From assembly GCA_047971245.1 (NCBI GenBank), contig JBKDZN010000267.1, forward strand, positions 1 to 16,530: a stretch of DNA of 16,530 nucleotides, read 5' to 3'. The stretch comes from CADEDH01 sp047971245. Lineage in GTDB: Bacteria > Actinomycetota > Acidimicrobiia > Acidimicrobiales > SZUA-35. Below the pieces are notes generated by a model that saw only the letters and a list, made by a program, of their open reading frames with translations, did no database searches and was not told where the DNA came from. Below are positions 7,213 through 15,059 of this stretch, in pieces (the first letter of the stretch is position 1; every line of letters begins with the position of its first letter). The position numbers were made by a program, and so were the translations under genes.

Positions 7213-7827
7213 GTGGACCCCCTGACCTTCGGATACTCGGTCATCACCACGAACGGATCGGCGGCGACGCACGCCGAGGCGATCGGTGAGCACTTGTCGT
7301 CTCTGCTCGACCGGGGCCAGGTGTACGGCTTGTTCACGCCCCTGTTCGGACTGGCGTCCGATCAGCTGGTGGTGATGACCTCCTGGCCGGACGCGTCGGG
7401 GGCCAACGCCACGGCCGTAGCCGCGCTCGAATCGGCCCCCGAGGTGGTCGAGGTGGCCCACAGGGTGGTCGAATCGACCGCCCGGCCCACCGGGGACGAC
7501 CCGCCGATCCGGCCCGGCGTCTATGTGCACCGTACCTTCGATCTACGACCGAGCCGGTTGGACCAGGCGGTCAAGCTGTCGGTCGACGCGTGGGGGTCCT
7601 TCGAGCAGGCGTTCGAGGCCAGGGTGGTGGGTCTGTTCCGCACCTGCGACCTCCCCGAGGAGGAGGCCGAATTGACCCTGCTGAACTGGTATCCGGACCT
7701 CGCCGCCTGGGAGGCGTCGCGCGATCCGGATGGCGCCCCCGACGCGGCGACGCGGTTCGCGGAACGCCGGGAGCTGACCGACCGGACCCGGGCCATCTGC
7801 ACCCGGTTGATCATCCCGGCGTCCTGA
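7213..7827 (+). CDS. Dimeric alpha/beta-barrel (NIPSNAP/ABM-like) protein
   Basis: This is a 204-residue soluble protein with two similar halves. Each half is about 90 residues and resembles the ferredoxin-like barrel fold shared by NIPSNAP and antibiotic-biosynthesis-monooxygenase domains. The first half has 'GLFTPLFGLASDQLVVMTSWPD' (39-60). The second has 'GVYVHRTFDL' (102-111) and 'TLLNWYPDLAAWEASRD' (155-171), the usual strand followed by W-x-x-S helix. No catalytic residues can be named, and the assignment rests on overall pattern. The GTG start is chosen because the upstream in-frame sequence overlaps the aminopeptidase end and because of the TACGAT box. It follows the aminopeptidase by 26 nt and converges with the nitroreductase gene, leaving only 15 nt between stops. 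Confidence 0.7.
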   Translation: MDPLTFGYSVITTNGSAATHAEAIGEHLSSLLDRGQVYGLFTPLFGLASDQLVVMTSWPDASGANATAVAALESAPEVVEVAHRVVESTARPTGDDPPIRPGVYVHRTFDLRPSRLDQAVKLSVDAWGSFEQAFEARVVGLFRTCDLPEEEAELTLLNWYPDLAAWEASRDPDGAPDAATRFAERRELTDRTRAICTRLIIPAS

Positions 7828-7842
7828 CTGCTCGGCGGCGGG

Positions 7843-8991
7843 CTACCCCTCGGCGATCCGCTTGATGCCGTCGACGGTTTTCTGCATATTGGCGCCGACC
7901 TCGTTGAGCCGGCGGCGCAGGACACGCGGCTCCTTGTCCGGGAATCGGGCGATGGCGGCCGTGGTACCGGACGGTCCGGGGCCGAAGGAGAAGTGGAACC
8001 GGAGCCGGGTACCGGAGCCGACGGGCTCGAGATCGAATCGCCATCGGGCCCCGGGGTGCTCACGATCCGAGGTTCGCCAACCGAACGACGAGCCCTCCTG
8101 GTAGGTGTCGACGAAGCAGGCGACGCTCCACTCGCCGAGCGCTTCGTGGTAATTGCGGCCGTGGAACACCGCGCCGAGCCCCCGTTCCTCGCCGTCCCAT
8201 TCGGCCCCGATGAACTCCTCGGAGAACCGGGCGGGCAGATCGATGTCGGTGATCAGTGGCCAGACCACCGACGGAGCAGCGTCGATGTCGATTTCGACCA
8301 CCAGCCCCGGGCTGTCTTCGAAACGGAGCGAACCGGCCGGGCCCGATTCGGCGGTGGTACCGAAACGGTCGAAGTAGGTGATGTGCCGGGACGGGTGACG
8401 CGGGGCGGGGCGGAAGTCCGTGCCCTTGGTCCAGGCGACCGGCAGGAGCACGACCTCGGTCATGTGTGCGGGTATCTGCAGGATCTCCTTGACCTGGGCC
8501 TCGTCCTGCAGCGCGGCGGTGATCCAGGCGCTGCCCAGGCCCCGGGCCCGCAGGGCGAGGCAGAAGCTCCAGGCAGCCTGGAGCACCGAGTCGAACAACC
8601 CGGGTCGTGGGCTCCCGTCGTGACGCCCGATGATGGTGGGGATGACGATGGCCGGCACCTCGGCCAGGTGTTCGGTCAGGTAAGCCGCCGAGGCCAGCAC
8701 CTTTTCGTCCTTGTGGCCGGTGCCTTCGAGGCGGGCCGCCGTGGCGGCCATGGCCGCTCCCGCGGTCTCCCGGTAGAGCTCCCCCAACTGGTCCTTGACC
8801 CGCTGGTCCCGCACGATGATCCACCGGCGGCTCCCGAGGTTGCCTCCGGTCGGGGCCTGCTCGGCCAGGTCGATGCAGTCCAGCAACAGCTGGTTGTCGA
8901 CCGGTCGGTCGAGATCGAGGCGGCGCCGTACCGCCCGGGTGGTGCTGAGCACCTCGTCGACCTGGGTGATGGTCTCCGGTCCGATGCTCAT
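7843..8991 (-). CDS. Nitroreductase-SRPBCC fusion protein
   Basis: This is a 382-residue two-domain protein. Residues about 15-205 are a nitroreductase-family FMN oxidoreductase: the N-terminal 'TTRAVRRRLDLDRPV' phosphate-binding segment, 'EQAPTGGNLGSRRWIIV' (45-60), 'QAAWSFCLALRARGLGSAW' (138-156) and a closing 'RHPSRHITYFDR'. Residues about 228-378 form an SRPBCC/START-like ligand-binding domain, starting 'LVVEIDIDAAPSVVWPLITDIDLPARF' and containing 'GAEWDGEERGLGAVFHGRN' and the W-x-F-D-L-EP strand. The join is a short linker (about 210-227). Nitroreductases are usually 190-220 residues alone, so this is a genuine fusion in one open frame. ATG 8991 is preferred; a GTG at 9000 would add three residues. 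Neither has a clear ribosome site. The substrate is unknown; the second domain may bind or present it. Confidence 0.87.
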   Translation of the reverse strand: MSIGPETITQVDEVLSTTRAVRRRLDLDRPVDNQLLLDCIDLAEQAPTGGNLGSRRWIIVRDQRVKDQLGELYRETAGAAMAATAARLEGTGHKDEKVLASAAYLTEHLAEVPAIVIPTIIGRHDGSPRPGLFDSVLQAAWSFCLALRARGLGSAWITAALQDEAQVKEILQIPAHMTEVVLLPVAWTKGTDFRPAPRHPSRHITYFDRFGTTAESGPAGSLRFEDSPGLVVEIDIDAAPSVVWPLITDIDLPARFSEEFIGAEWDGEERGLGAVFHGRNYHEALGEWSVACFVDTYQEGSSFGWRTSDREHPGARWRFDLEPVGSGTRLRFHFSFGPGPSGTTAAIARFPDKEPRVLRRRLNEVGANMQKTVDGIKRIAEG

Positions 8992-9000
8992 CGGTCGCAC

Positions 9001-9223
9001 CGCCGATCAGGCGTCGATGGTCGGCTTCGGGGCACGGTCGTTCCCCCACCCCCGCAAAGTTTTGTCATGAAACTCAGGGTAGACGGGTGTGTCCGCACGG
9101 GGCAATGAGCACGGGCAGCGAGCACGGCGCGATGAAGGCCCCCGGAGCGGAGGCTGCCGGCGACGGGGCCGCTCGTGTGTTGGATCGTGATGCTAGCGTT
9201 CCCGGTTCGGGAGGAGTGGCCTG
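9001..9223. other. Divergent intergenic region between nitroreductase and methyltransferase genes
   Basis: The gap is about 220 bp and must contain the start signals for both neighbours. It has a small dyad AGTTT-N7-AAACT at 9058-9074 that could be an operator. TGCTAGCGT (about 9190-9198) fits an extended -10 (TGNTANNNT) about 26 nt before the methyltransferase start. No gene is seen. Confidence 0.4.
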
Positions 9224-10732
9224 ATGAGCGAGCGACGAAAGACCGCCACGTCCAACTTCGGGGTGGGCGCGCGGGAAAGCCATGACGCCTCCGCGTTCTA
9301 TGATCGGTTCCGTCCACCGGTCATCTCGACCGACGAGACGGTCCTCCCCCCGGTCGAGATCGACGACCCGTTCCTGGCGGGCGATGCCCGGGAGATGAAC
9401 GCCATCCGGGACGGATCGGTGGCCCTGGTCGTGACCTCGCCGCCGTATTTCGCCGGCAAACAATACGAGGAGGAGTTGGCGCGCGAAGGTGTTCCATCGA
9501 CCTACCTCGAGTATCTCGACCTGCTCCGCGAGGTGTTCGCCGAGTGTGTTCGGAAAATGGAGCCAGGCGGGCGTATCGCGGTCAACGTGGCCAATCTCGG
9601 CCGGAAACCGTATCGGAGCCTCGCCGCCGACGTGATCCAGATCCTCGAGCGCGATCTCGGGTTGCTGCTGCGCGGTGAACTCGTGTGGCAGAAGGGTGAA
9701 GGCGCCACCGGTTCGTGCGCCTGGGGCTCGTTCCGGAGTGCTTCCAATCCGGTGCTCCGCGATCTGACCGAGCGGGTCATCGTGGCCAGCAAGGGCCGAT
9801 TCGACCGGGCGAAGACCGTCAAACAGCGGGCGGCCGAAGGGCTGCCACACGAGAACACGCTGATGACCGAGGATTTCATGGCGCTGACGCTCGACGTCTG
9901 GCCGATCCCGCCCGAGAGTGCCCGACGGGTCGGGCATCCGGCCCCGTTCCCCGTTGAGCTGCCCGAACAGCTGATCCGCCTGTACACGTTCAAGGGTGAT
10001 CTGGTCCTCGACCCGTTCATGGGGAGCGGTTCCACCCTCGTGGCCGCGGCCAAGCTGGAACGGCGCTACGCCGGCTATGACCTCGACTCGGCGTATGTCG
10101 ACATGGCGAGGCGACGAGTGGCCGAGATCCGCTCACCCGCCTCGGCGGAGCCCGCACCGGCGGAACCCCGCCTGGAGTTCGAGCCCCCCGTTCAGCGGCC
10201 GCCCGACGACCTCCGGAGCCGTGCGGCCCGGGAGGGAAAGGCCGCGCCGAAGCTCGCTCGCGACATCATCGAAACGGCCGGCTTCCGCATCACGGACACC
10301 GATCGGCGCATACCGAAGACCGGCGTCACCGTGAACGTCGTCGCGGTCGACGAGGACGACCAGCAGTGGTTCTTCGACGTCTCAGGCCCGTTCGTCAGCC
10401 ACCGCGGCGGCCTGCTCCGGAGCGAAACCGTGTGGAAATCACTCGGTCGGGCCAGCGCGCTCCGGGGCCGAAGGGTCGACGTGCCGATCGTGCTGCTCAC
10501 CACCGATCTCCCGAAGCGGGTCAGTGAGGGGGACATGGCGTTGCGTGCCGCCGGTCCGGACGCGTTCTTCGACGCGATCGAGATGCTGTCAGACGAAGGC
10601 CGCCAACGGCTGGCGCGCTACGCGAAAGGCGGCTTCACCGCCAACCCCCAACCGGGTTTCTGGACGGTTGCCGACCTCGAGCGACGCTCGGAAACCGGGG
10701 CCACCCGGCCGGCCCCTGATCCGGGGCTGTAG
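9224..10732 (+). CDS. DNA methyltransferase (beta-class, N4-cytosine/N6-adenine type) with extra C-terminal domain
   Basis: This 502-residue protein begins at ATG 9224 behind a strong ribosome site (GGGAGGAG, 9209-9216). The catalytic motif IV is TSPPYF (71-76) and comes before the S-adenosylmethionine-binding motif I, DPFMGSGST (263-271). That order defines the beta class. Between them lies the target-recognition region, ending in 'GHPAPFPVELPEQLIRLY'. SPPY is more usual for N4-cytosine enzymes, but N6-adenine activity cannot be excluded. After about residue 330 comes a separate C-terminal domain of about 140 residues (AREGKAAPKLARDIIETAGF to RQRLARYAKGG). It has the helix/strand plan of PD-(D/E)xK nuclease-like folds, but the expected acidic/Lys positions read Asn371 and D385-V-S. 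No restriction endonuclease gene lies next to it, so it looks like an orphan or self-contained enzyme. Confidence 0.88.
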   Translation: MSERRKTATSNFGVGARESHDASAFYDRFRPPVISTDETVLPPVEIDDPFLAGDAREMNAIRDGSVALVVTSPPYFAGKQYEEELAREGVPSTYLEYLDLLREVFAECVRKMEPGGRIAVNVANLGRKPYRSLAADVIQILERDLGLLLRGELVWQKGEGATGSCAWGSFRSASNPVLRDLTERVIVASKGRFDRAKTVKQRAAEGLPHENTLMTEDFMALTLDVWPIPPESARRVGHPAPFPVELPEQLIRLYTFKGDLVLDPFMGSGSTLVAAAKLERRYAGYDLDSAYVDMARRRVAEIRSPASAEPAPAEPRLEFEPPVQRPPDDLRSRAAREGKAAPKLARDIIETAGFRITDTDRRIPKTGVTVNVVAVDEDDQQWFFDVSGPFVSHRGGLLRSETVWKSLGRASALRGRRVDVPIVLLTTDLPKRVSEGDMALRAAGPDAFFDAIEMLSDEGRQRLARYAKGGFTANPQPGFWTVADLERRSETGATRPAPDPGL

Positions 10733-10751
10733 TACTCGTCCGACCCGGACG
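10712..10751. terminator. Weak hairpins at the convergent 3' ends of methyltransferase and sigma genes
   Basis: GCCCC-TGATCC-GGGGC (10712-10727) spans the last codons of the methyltransferase gene. CGTCCG-ACC-CGGACG (10737-10751) follows its stop at 10732. Both stems are perfect but short, and neither has a T-tract. They lie where two converging transcripts must end. Confidence 0.3.
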
Positions 10752-10796
10752 GCCTCTGCCGCGTTCCGTGCCGAGGTCGTGACGGTCCGCACCCAA

Positions 10797-11772
10797 TCAA
10801 TTGGTCCGCCACGGCTGGTCGACACCGTTCCACGGGCCAGGGTGACGACCGGTGGGGTCGATGTGGGCCACGATGTGCTCCAACTTGGCCGGATTGAGCA
10901 CCAGGTATCCGCTCCACGAGACCATCGACCGTCTCGGCGGTGATGGCGAGCCACCGGGTGCCGTCGAAGATCATCGCGCCCGGCCATCCGTTGACCGCAG
11001 CGAACACGATGTCGATACCTCCGCCCACCCGGTCGGCTGAGGTGATCCGGTTGGCCACATTGATCAGGAGTCGAGCCACCCGGTCGCTCCCGACGACACA
11101 GCGCACCCCGGCCTTGACCACCCCTCCACCATCGGCGATGAGCCGCACCTGAGGACTGAGCAGGCCGATCAACTGGTCGGTGTCGCCGGACGCCGTGGCG
11201 GTCACCAAGGCGGCCGCGAGCTGGTCGGCCCGGTCGCGGTCGGCGCCGGTCACCGGCACGGGGTCGACGTGAGCCGCCGTCCGAGACGACGCCAGACGGC
11301 GCCGGGCCCGGCTCACTGCCTGCCGAGCCGACGCCGGAGCGAGATCGAGGGCGTCGGCCACGTCGACGTGGGTCCAGCCCAATATGTCGCGAAGCACGAA
11401 GGCGGCCCGCTCCCCCGGGGTCAGGGTTTCCAACAGGGTCAGGAACCCGAACGACAGGGTCTCGGCGCGGATCACCACGTCGTCAGGCAGATCGTCGGTG
11501 GCCACCGGATCCGGCAACCACTCCCCGAAGTAGTCGAGCCGCTGGCGACGGGCGGATCACAGCACGTCGATGGCCCGGCGGGTGGTGACCGTGGTCAGCC
11601 ATGCCCCCGGTCGGTCGATGGCAGAACGGTCGGCCCGCAGCCACTGCTCGGCCACATCGCCCACGATGTCCTCGGCTTCGGCCATGGTGCCGAGCAGGCG
11701 GTACGCCAGACCCACCAGCCGCGGCCGCGAAGCCGCGAACGGATCGGCCTTCGCTGGATCCGGATCGCTCAC
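10797..11772 (-). pseudogene. ECF41/SigJ-like RNA polymerase sigma factor, disrupted
   Basis: An ECF sigma factor of about 325 residues can be read only with two repairs. Region 2 (from GTG 11772) runs DPFAASRPRLVGLAYRLLG to TTRRAIDVL. It then meets an in-frame TGA at 11559-11557, where related proteins continue with Arg-Ser-Ala-Arg; a CGA to TGA change explains it. The same frame continues with SARRQRLDYFGEWLPDP, then region 4 (LTPGERAAFVLRDILGWTHVDVADAL with helix-turn-helix) and a SnoaL-like C-terminal domain with the DGGG motif. Near 10923 one extra base moves the frame. The shifted frame gives GYLVLNPAKLEHIV, matching the NPDKL-type motif of ECF41, and ends at TGA 10799-10797. It lies 77 nt downstream of the FAD oxidoreductase, the usual type of ECF41 partner. 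Two independent lesions argue for real decay rather than one assembly error. Confidence 0.82.
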
Positions 11773-11849
11773 GGCTCGACCCCGCCCGGGGTCCGATGAC
11801 GGCTGTCGATCAATCGTGCTGTCGGTCCCATTCGCTGCCCCGATCCGGT

Positions 11850-13127
11850 TCAGGCCAGGACCAGTCTGGCTGCGAGCAGCCGTTCCGCGGCGGCCCGCCC
11901 CGAATCGACCGAGGCGTCGAGCAAAACACCGTCGGCTTGCACCCAGTCCCCGGCCAGGGCCAGGCCGGGGACTCCAGGTCCGTCGGTGGCAATCCGACCC
12001 GGCAACCCACCGAGGGCGGCGCTGGGGTAATCACCGCTGACCAACGACGACGGGGCGTAGCGTGCCACCACCACCCGATCGCGCCACCCCGGCTGGGCGA
12101 CGTCGAGCGTGGCCTCGAGGGCGGGGCGGTGATCGTCGTGCTCCTCGCCCGGCGACAGGTAGCGGCCGACGTGGATCACCGCCTGCCCGCGAGACGTGCC
12201 CAGATCTGCCACCATGCTGGGGACACTCAGGTAGATCGCCTCGTCCAGCGAAAACACCCCTGGTGCCGAGTCCGGGACGATCGCCGACACCGCGAGATCG
12301 AGATGCGCCATCCGGATCGGCGTCCGCCCCTCGGCCAACGCCGCAACCGCCAGGCCGCCGGGGCCATCGTCGAGGAGCCGAGCCGCCCGGACCGGGTCGG
12401 CCACCGCGACCACGACCGCGTCGGCGGCCAGCCGCTGGCCCGTCTTCAGCCGCACCGCCCCGACACCAGAAGCGTCGTGCTCAACCCCGTCCACGGCCGA
12501 ACCGACGCGGACCCGCCCGCCGGCGGCGACCACCAACCGGGCCAGCTGATCGATCATCGAGGCCCACCCGTGGTCGAGATAGCGGACCCCGTAGCGAGCG
12601 GAGTTCCACATCTGGTGCTGCGCCGCGGCGGCATCGACCAGGGTCAGGTCACCAGCGTAGGTCGTGATCTGAACCGCCGGCTCGACCACGATCCGGGCGC
12701 CCTCGTCGAGCCCGAACCCATCGATGGCCTCCGCCGCCGAGCGGACACCGGGCACGGCTCCAGCGTCACCCCACCGACCCACAACCCGCCGCAGCAACCC
12801 GAGTCGGTGTCGGGTATTGCGCCGGAGGTACGACCCGATGCCCACATCCTCGCCACCGGCGAGCAGACGAAACCGCTCGGTTCGGAGGCGACCACCGGGG
12901 AGCTGGACCCCCAGCTTGGTCAGTGTGCGGGCCCCCGTCCCACCCAACCCGACGGCGTGCGGCCCCAGGTTGAGTCCACCGCCATCGGTGTGCTTGGTAC
13001 GGGCTCGCCCGCCGAGTTCACTCGCCGCCTCGTGAATGGTGACCGCGGCGCCACCGCGCGCCGCCACGAGCGCGGCGGTGAGTCCAGCCAGGCCGCCACC
13101 GACGATGTGCAGATTCATGGGTTCCAT
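11850..13127 (-). CDS. NAD(P)/FAD-dependent oxidoreductase (amine oxidase/phytoene desaturase-like)
   Basis: This is a 425-residue flavoprotein. The N-terminal Rossmann motif is IVGGGLAGL (8-16), with the acidic strand end at Glu33 and the GGRART motif (39-44) that contacts FAD in the amine-oxidase superfamily. The C-terminal FAD-binding block is 'PGLALAGDWVQADGVLLDASVDSGRAAAE' in pieces (about 385-415). Length suits the family; the substrate is not indicated. ATG 13127 gives MEPMNLHIVGG; a second ATG at 13118 gives MNLHIVGG. An ECF41-type promoter lies 8 nt upstream of 13127, which would make the message leaderless from the first ATG. It is the first cistron before the ECF41-like sigma gene, and ECF41 factors typically control an adjacent oxidoreductase, decarboxylase or epimerase gene. 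Confidence 0.87.
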   Translation of the reverse strand: MEPMNLHIVGGGLAGLTAALVAARGGAAVTIHEAASELGGRARTKHTDGGGLNLGPHAVGLGGTGARTLTKLGVQLPGGRLRTERFRLLAGGEDVGIGSYLRRNTRHRLGLLRRVVGRWGDAGAVPGVRSAAEAIDGFGLDEGARIVVEPAVQITTYAGDLTLVDAAAAQHQMWNSARYGVRYLDHGWASMIDQLARLVVAAGGRVRVGSAVDGVEHDASGVGAVRLKTGQRLAADAVVVAVADPVRAARLLDDGPGGLAVAALAEGRTPIRMAHLDLAVSAIVPDSAPGVFSLDEAIYLSVPSMVADLGTSRGQAVIHVGRYLSPGEEHDDHRPALEATLDVAQPGWRDRVVVARYAPSSLVSGDYPSAALGGLPGRIATDGPGVPGLALAGDWVQADGVLLDASVDSGRAAAERLLAARLVLA

Positions 13128-13135
13128 GTCCTGTT

Positions 13136-13162
13136 GTCGAACGACGGGCCCGTTCTGTGACA
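13136..13162 (-). promoter_or_regulatory. ECF41-type promoter of the oxidoreductase-sigma operon
   Basis: On the minus strand TGTCACA (13162-13156) is followed by exactly 16 nt and CGAC (13139-13136). ECF41/SigJ promoters are described as TGTCACA, a spacer of about 16 nt, and CGTC; the -35 is perfect and the -10 differs by one base. The -10 lies 8 nt before ATG 13127. Confidence 0.65.
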
Positions 13163-13343
13163 TCACCGCCGACCGCAGCAGCCAAACCACGGTCCCCGCC
13201 CGACGATGTGAACCTGACCCGTGCCCGATCGGGCCACCCGAGCGGGGCGGCTCAACGAACGACCCGTCGATCCGGGCTCGCTTACGATCGACCCCCCGGC
13301 CGGTGAGTGGTTCCGCCCAACGGAGAAGAAACCTCGCCGGACC

Positions 13344-13370
13344 TGTCCATCTCGGCGCTCCCCGTTCGTC
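13344..13370 (+). promoter_or_regulatory. Possible ECF42-type promoter of the DGPF-sigma operon
   Basis: TGTCCA (13344-13349), a 17-nt spacer and CGTC (13367-13370) resemble the reported ECF42 pattern (TGTCGA and CG[A/T]C). The leader to ATG 13448 would be about 70 nt. A perfect TGTCGA also occurs at 13135-13140 on this strand but is about 300 nt from the gene and overlaps the opposing promoter. Confidence 0.33.
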
Positions 13371-13447
13371 GTCAGGGTGCGCCGGGTTGTTGCCGATGCC
13401 GTGGCCCGGCGTGGTCATGATCACCCTCCGACAGATAGGACATGCTC

Positions 13448-13792
13448 ATGCAGTACCTGATGCTCTACTACAGCGACCCCACCGGCCCGACCGGAGGCGA
13501 TGGCGAGATGGAGGCCTGGTTTGCCATGGCGGCCGAGATGACTGAGGCCAAGGTCTCGGTCGATGGCGCGCCGCTCCACCCGGCCGACACGGCGACCACG
13601 GTGCGGATCCGCGACGGCAAGACCGTGCCCACCGACGGCCCGTTCGCCGAGACCAAGGAAGTCCTCGGCGGCTACGACCTGATCGAGGTGGCCAACCTCG
13701 ACGAAGCCATCGCCTGGGCGGCCAAGGCCCCGGTGGCCCAGTACGGCTCGGTGGAGGTCCGCCCCGTGATGGATCTGGCCACGCTGAGGTGA
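13448..13792 (+). CDS. YCII/DGPF-domain protein, partner of the ECF42 sigma factor
   Basis: This is a 114-residue soluble protein of the YCII-related DGPF family, a small ferredoxin-like fold. It starts with the typical MQYLMLYYSD and carries the signature TDGPFAETKEVLGGYDLIEV (62-81) and the C-terminal 'SVEVRPVMDL'. Start ATG 13448 is preferred because AGGA (13437-13440) lies 7 nt before it; ATG 13442 is only 1 nt from the same site. The last codon overlaps the GTG of the sigma gene (GTGA at 13789-13792). DGPF proteins are the usual neighbours and regulatory targets of ECF42 sigma factors; their biochemical role is not settled. Confidence 0.9.
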   Translation: MQYLMLYYSDPTGPTGGDGEMEAWFAMAAEMTEAKVSVDGAPLHPADTATTVRIRDGKTVPTDGPFAETKEVLGGYDLIEVANLDEAIAWAAKAPVAQYGSVEVRPVMDLATLR

Positions 13793-15027
13793 CCGATCAC
13801 CAGATCGCCCAGGTGTTCGCCCAGGAGTGGTCGCCGTTGGTGGCCCTGCTGGTGCGGGACCTCGGCGATCTGGGCTTGGCCGAGGATGCGGCCCAGGAGG
13901 CATTCGCCCGGGCCGCAACCCGGTGGGTTGCCGGCACCATGCCGGATCGCCCCGGGGCGTGGTTGTTGACCACCGCTCGCCGGGCCGCGATCGACATGCT
14001 CCGCCGCCGGAGCACCGAACTGGACCGGCTCGACCGGCTCGGGTCGGAGCCGGACCTGGATGGATCCGACCCGGCCACCGGCCAGGATGCCCAACTGGCG
14101 ATGCTCATGGGCTGTTGCCACCCGTCGCTGGCCCCGGCGGCCCAAACCGCACTCACCCTGCGCTACGTGGCCGGACTCACCACCGCCCAGATCGCTCGGG
14201 CCTTCCTGGTACCGGAGGTCACCATGGCCAAGCGGCTGGTCCGGGCCAAGGCCAAGATACGGGCCGCGGCCGTCCCCTTCGCCGTTCCCCGGCCCGAGGA
14301 CCTCGGCGACCGCCTGGCCGTCGTCCTCGGTGTCATCTACCTGATCTTCACCGAAGGCCACACGTCGTCGGACTCCCCGTCGTTGGTGCGAGGCGACCTG
14401 TGCGACGAGGCGGCCTGGCTGGCCGAACACCTCAGCTCCATGCTGCCCGACGAACCCGAGCCGTTGGGCCTGGCCGCGCTGATCGCCTTCACCGACGCCC
14501 GGCGGGCCAGCCGCACCGACGCCGCCGGCGACGTGGTGTTGCTCGAAGCCCAGGACCGCACCCAGTGGGATGCGGTGGCGATCGCCGGCGGCCATCGCCG
14601 GCTCGAACAGGCCCTGCTCATGGGGCGGCCCGGCCCCTACCAGCTGCAGGCCGCGATTGCCGCCGTGCACGCCTCGGCCCGGACCTTCGCCGACACCGAC
14701 TGGGCCATGATCGTGCGCATCTACCGGGACCTCTACCAGCTGGAACCGAGCCCGGTGGTGTGGCTCAACCAAGCGGTGGCGGTGGCCATGGTCGACAGTC
14801 CCGCCCGGGGTCTCGATCTGATCGATGCGTTGGGCGACACCCTGGACGACTACGCCTTCCTGCATTCGTCCCGGGCAGAGCTACACCGCCGGCTCGGCCG
14901 GCTTGCTGCGGCCGTTGCCGGATTCGAACGGGCCTTGAGTCTGACCGAGAGCGCCCCCCAGCAACGCTTCTTGCGCCAGCAGATCGCTGACATCTCCCCC
15001 CTGGTGCAACGCGGGGACGGTTGGTGA
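13789..15027 (+). CDS. ECF42-type RNA polymerase sigma factor with long C-terminal extension
   Basis: This is a 412-residue sigma factor, about twice the size of a simple ECF. Region 2 is at about 10-75 (EDAAQEAFARAATRW, then RPGAWLLTTARRAAIDMLRRR). Region 4 is at about 100-160, with LTLRYVAGLTTAQIARAFLVPEVTMAKRLVRAK forming the -35-binding helix-turn-helix. The rest (about 170-410) is the alpha-helical, TPR-like extension typical of ECF42: YLIFTEGH (184-191), 'RTQWDAVAIAGGHRRLEQAL', 'GPYQLQAAIAAVHA' and 'DWAMIVRIYRDLYQLEPSPVVWLNQAVA'. There is no anti-sigma gene; the extension is thought to regulate activity in this group. The GTG start overlaps the DGPF stop, so the pair is translationally coupled. 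The frame is intact, unlike the ECF41 gene next door. Confidence 0.95.
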   Translation: MTDHQIAQVFAQEWSPLVALLVRDLGDLGLAEDAAQEAFARAATRWVAGTMPDRPGAWLLTTARRAAIDMLRRRSTELDRLDRLGSEPDLDGSDPATGQDAQLAMLMGCCHPSLAPAAQTALTLRYVAGLTTAQIARAFLVPEVTMAKRLVRAKAKIRAAAVPFAVPRPEDLGDRLAVVLGVIYLIFTEGHTSSDSPSLVRGDLCDEAAWLAEHLSSMLPDEPEPLGLAALIAFTDARRASRTDAAGDVVLLEAQDRTQWDAVAIAGGHRRLEQALLMGRPGPYQLQAAIAAVHASARTFADTDWAMIVRIYRDLYQLEPSPVVWLNQAVAVAMVDSPARGLDLIDALGDTLDDYAFLHSSRAELHRRLGRLAAAVAGFERALSLTESAPQQRFLRQQIADISPLVQRGDGW

Positions 15028-15059
15028 GGGCAGACCGCGAGCTGGGAGCCGTCGGCGTC

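Noticed and set aside
11557..11559. TGA read as selenocysteine or tryptophan in the sigma gene
   Set aside because: The position is Arg in related proteins, no SECIS-like hairpin is apparent right after it, and other genes here use TGA as a normal stop.
13221..13460. 79-codon plus-strand frame in the divergent region
   Set aside because: Arg/Pro-rich with no ribosome site; it overlaps the promoter region and the DGPF start.
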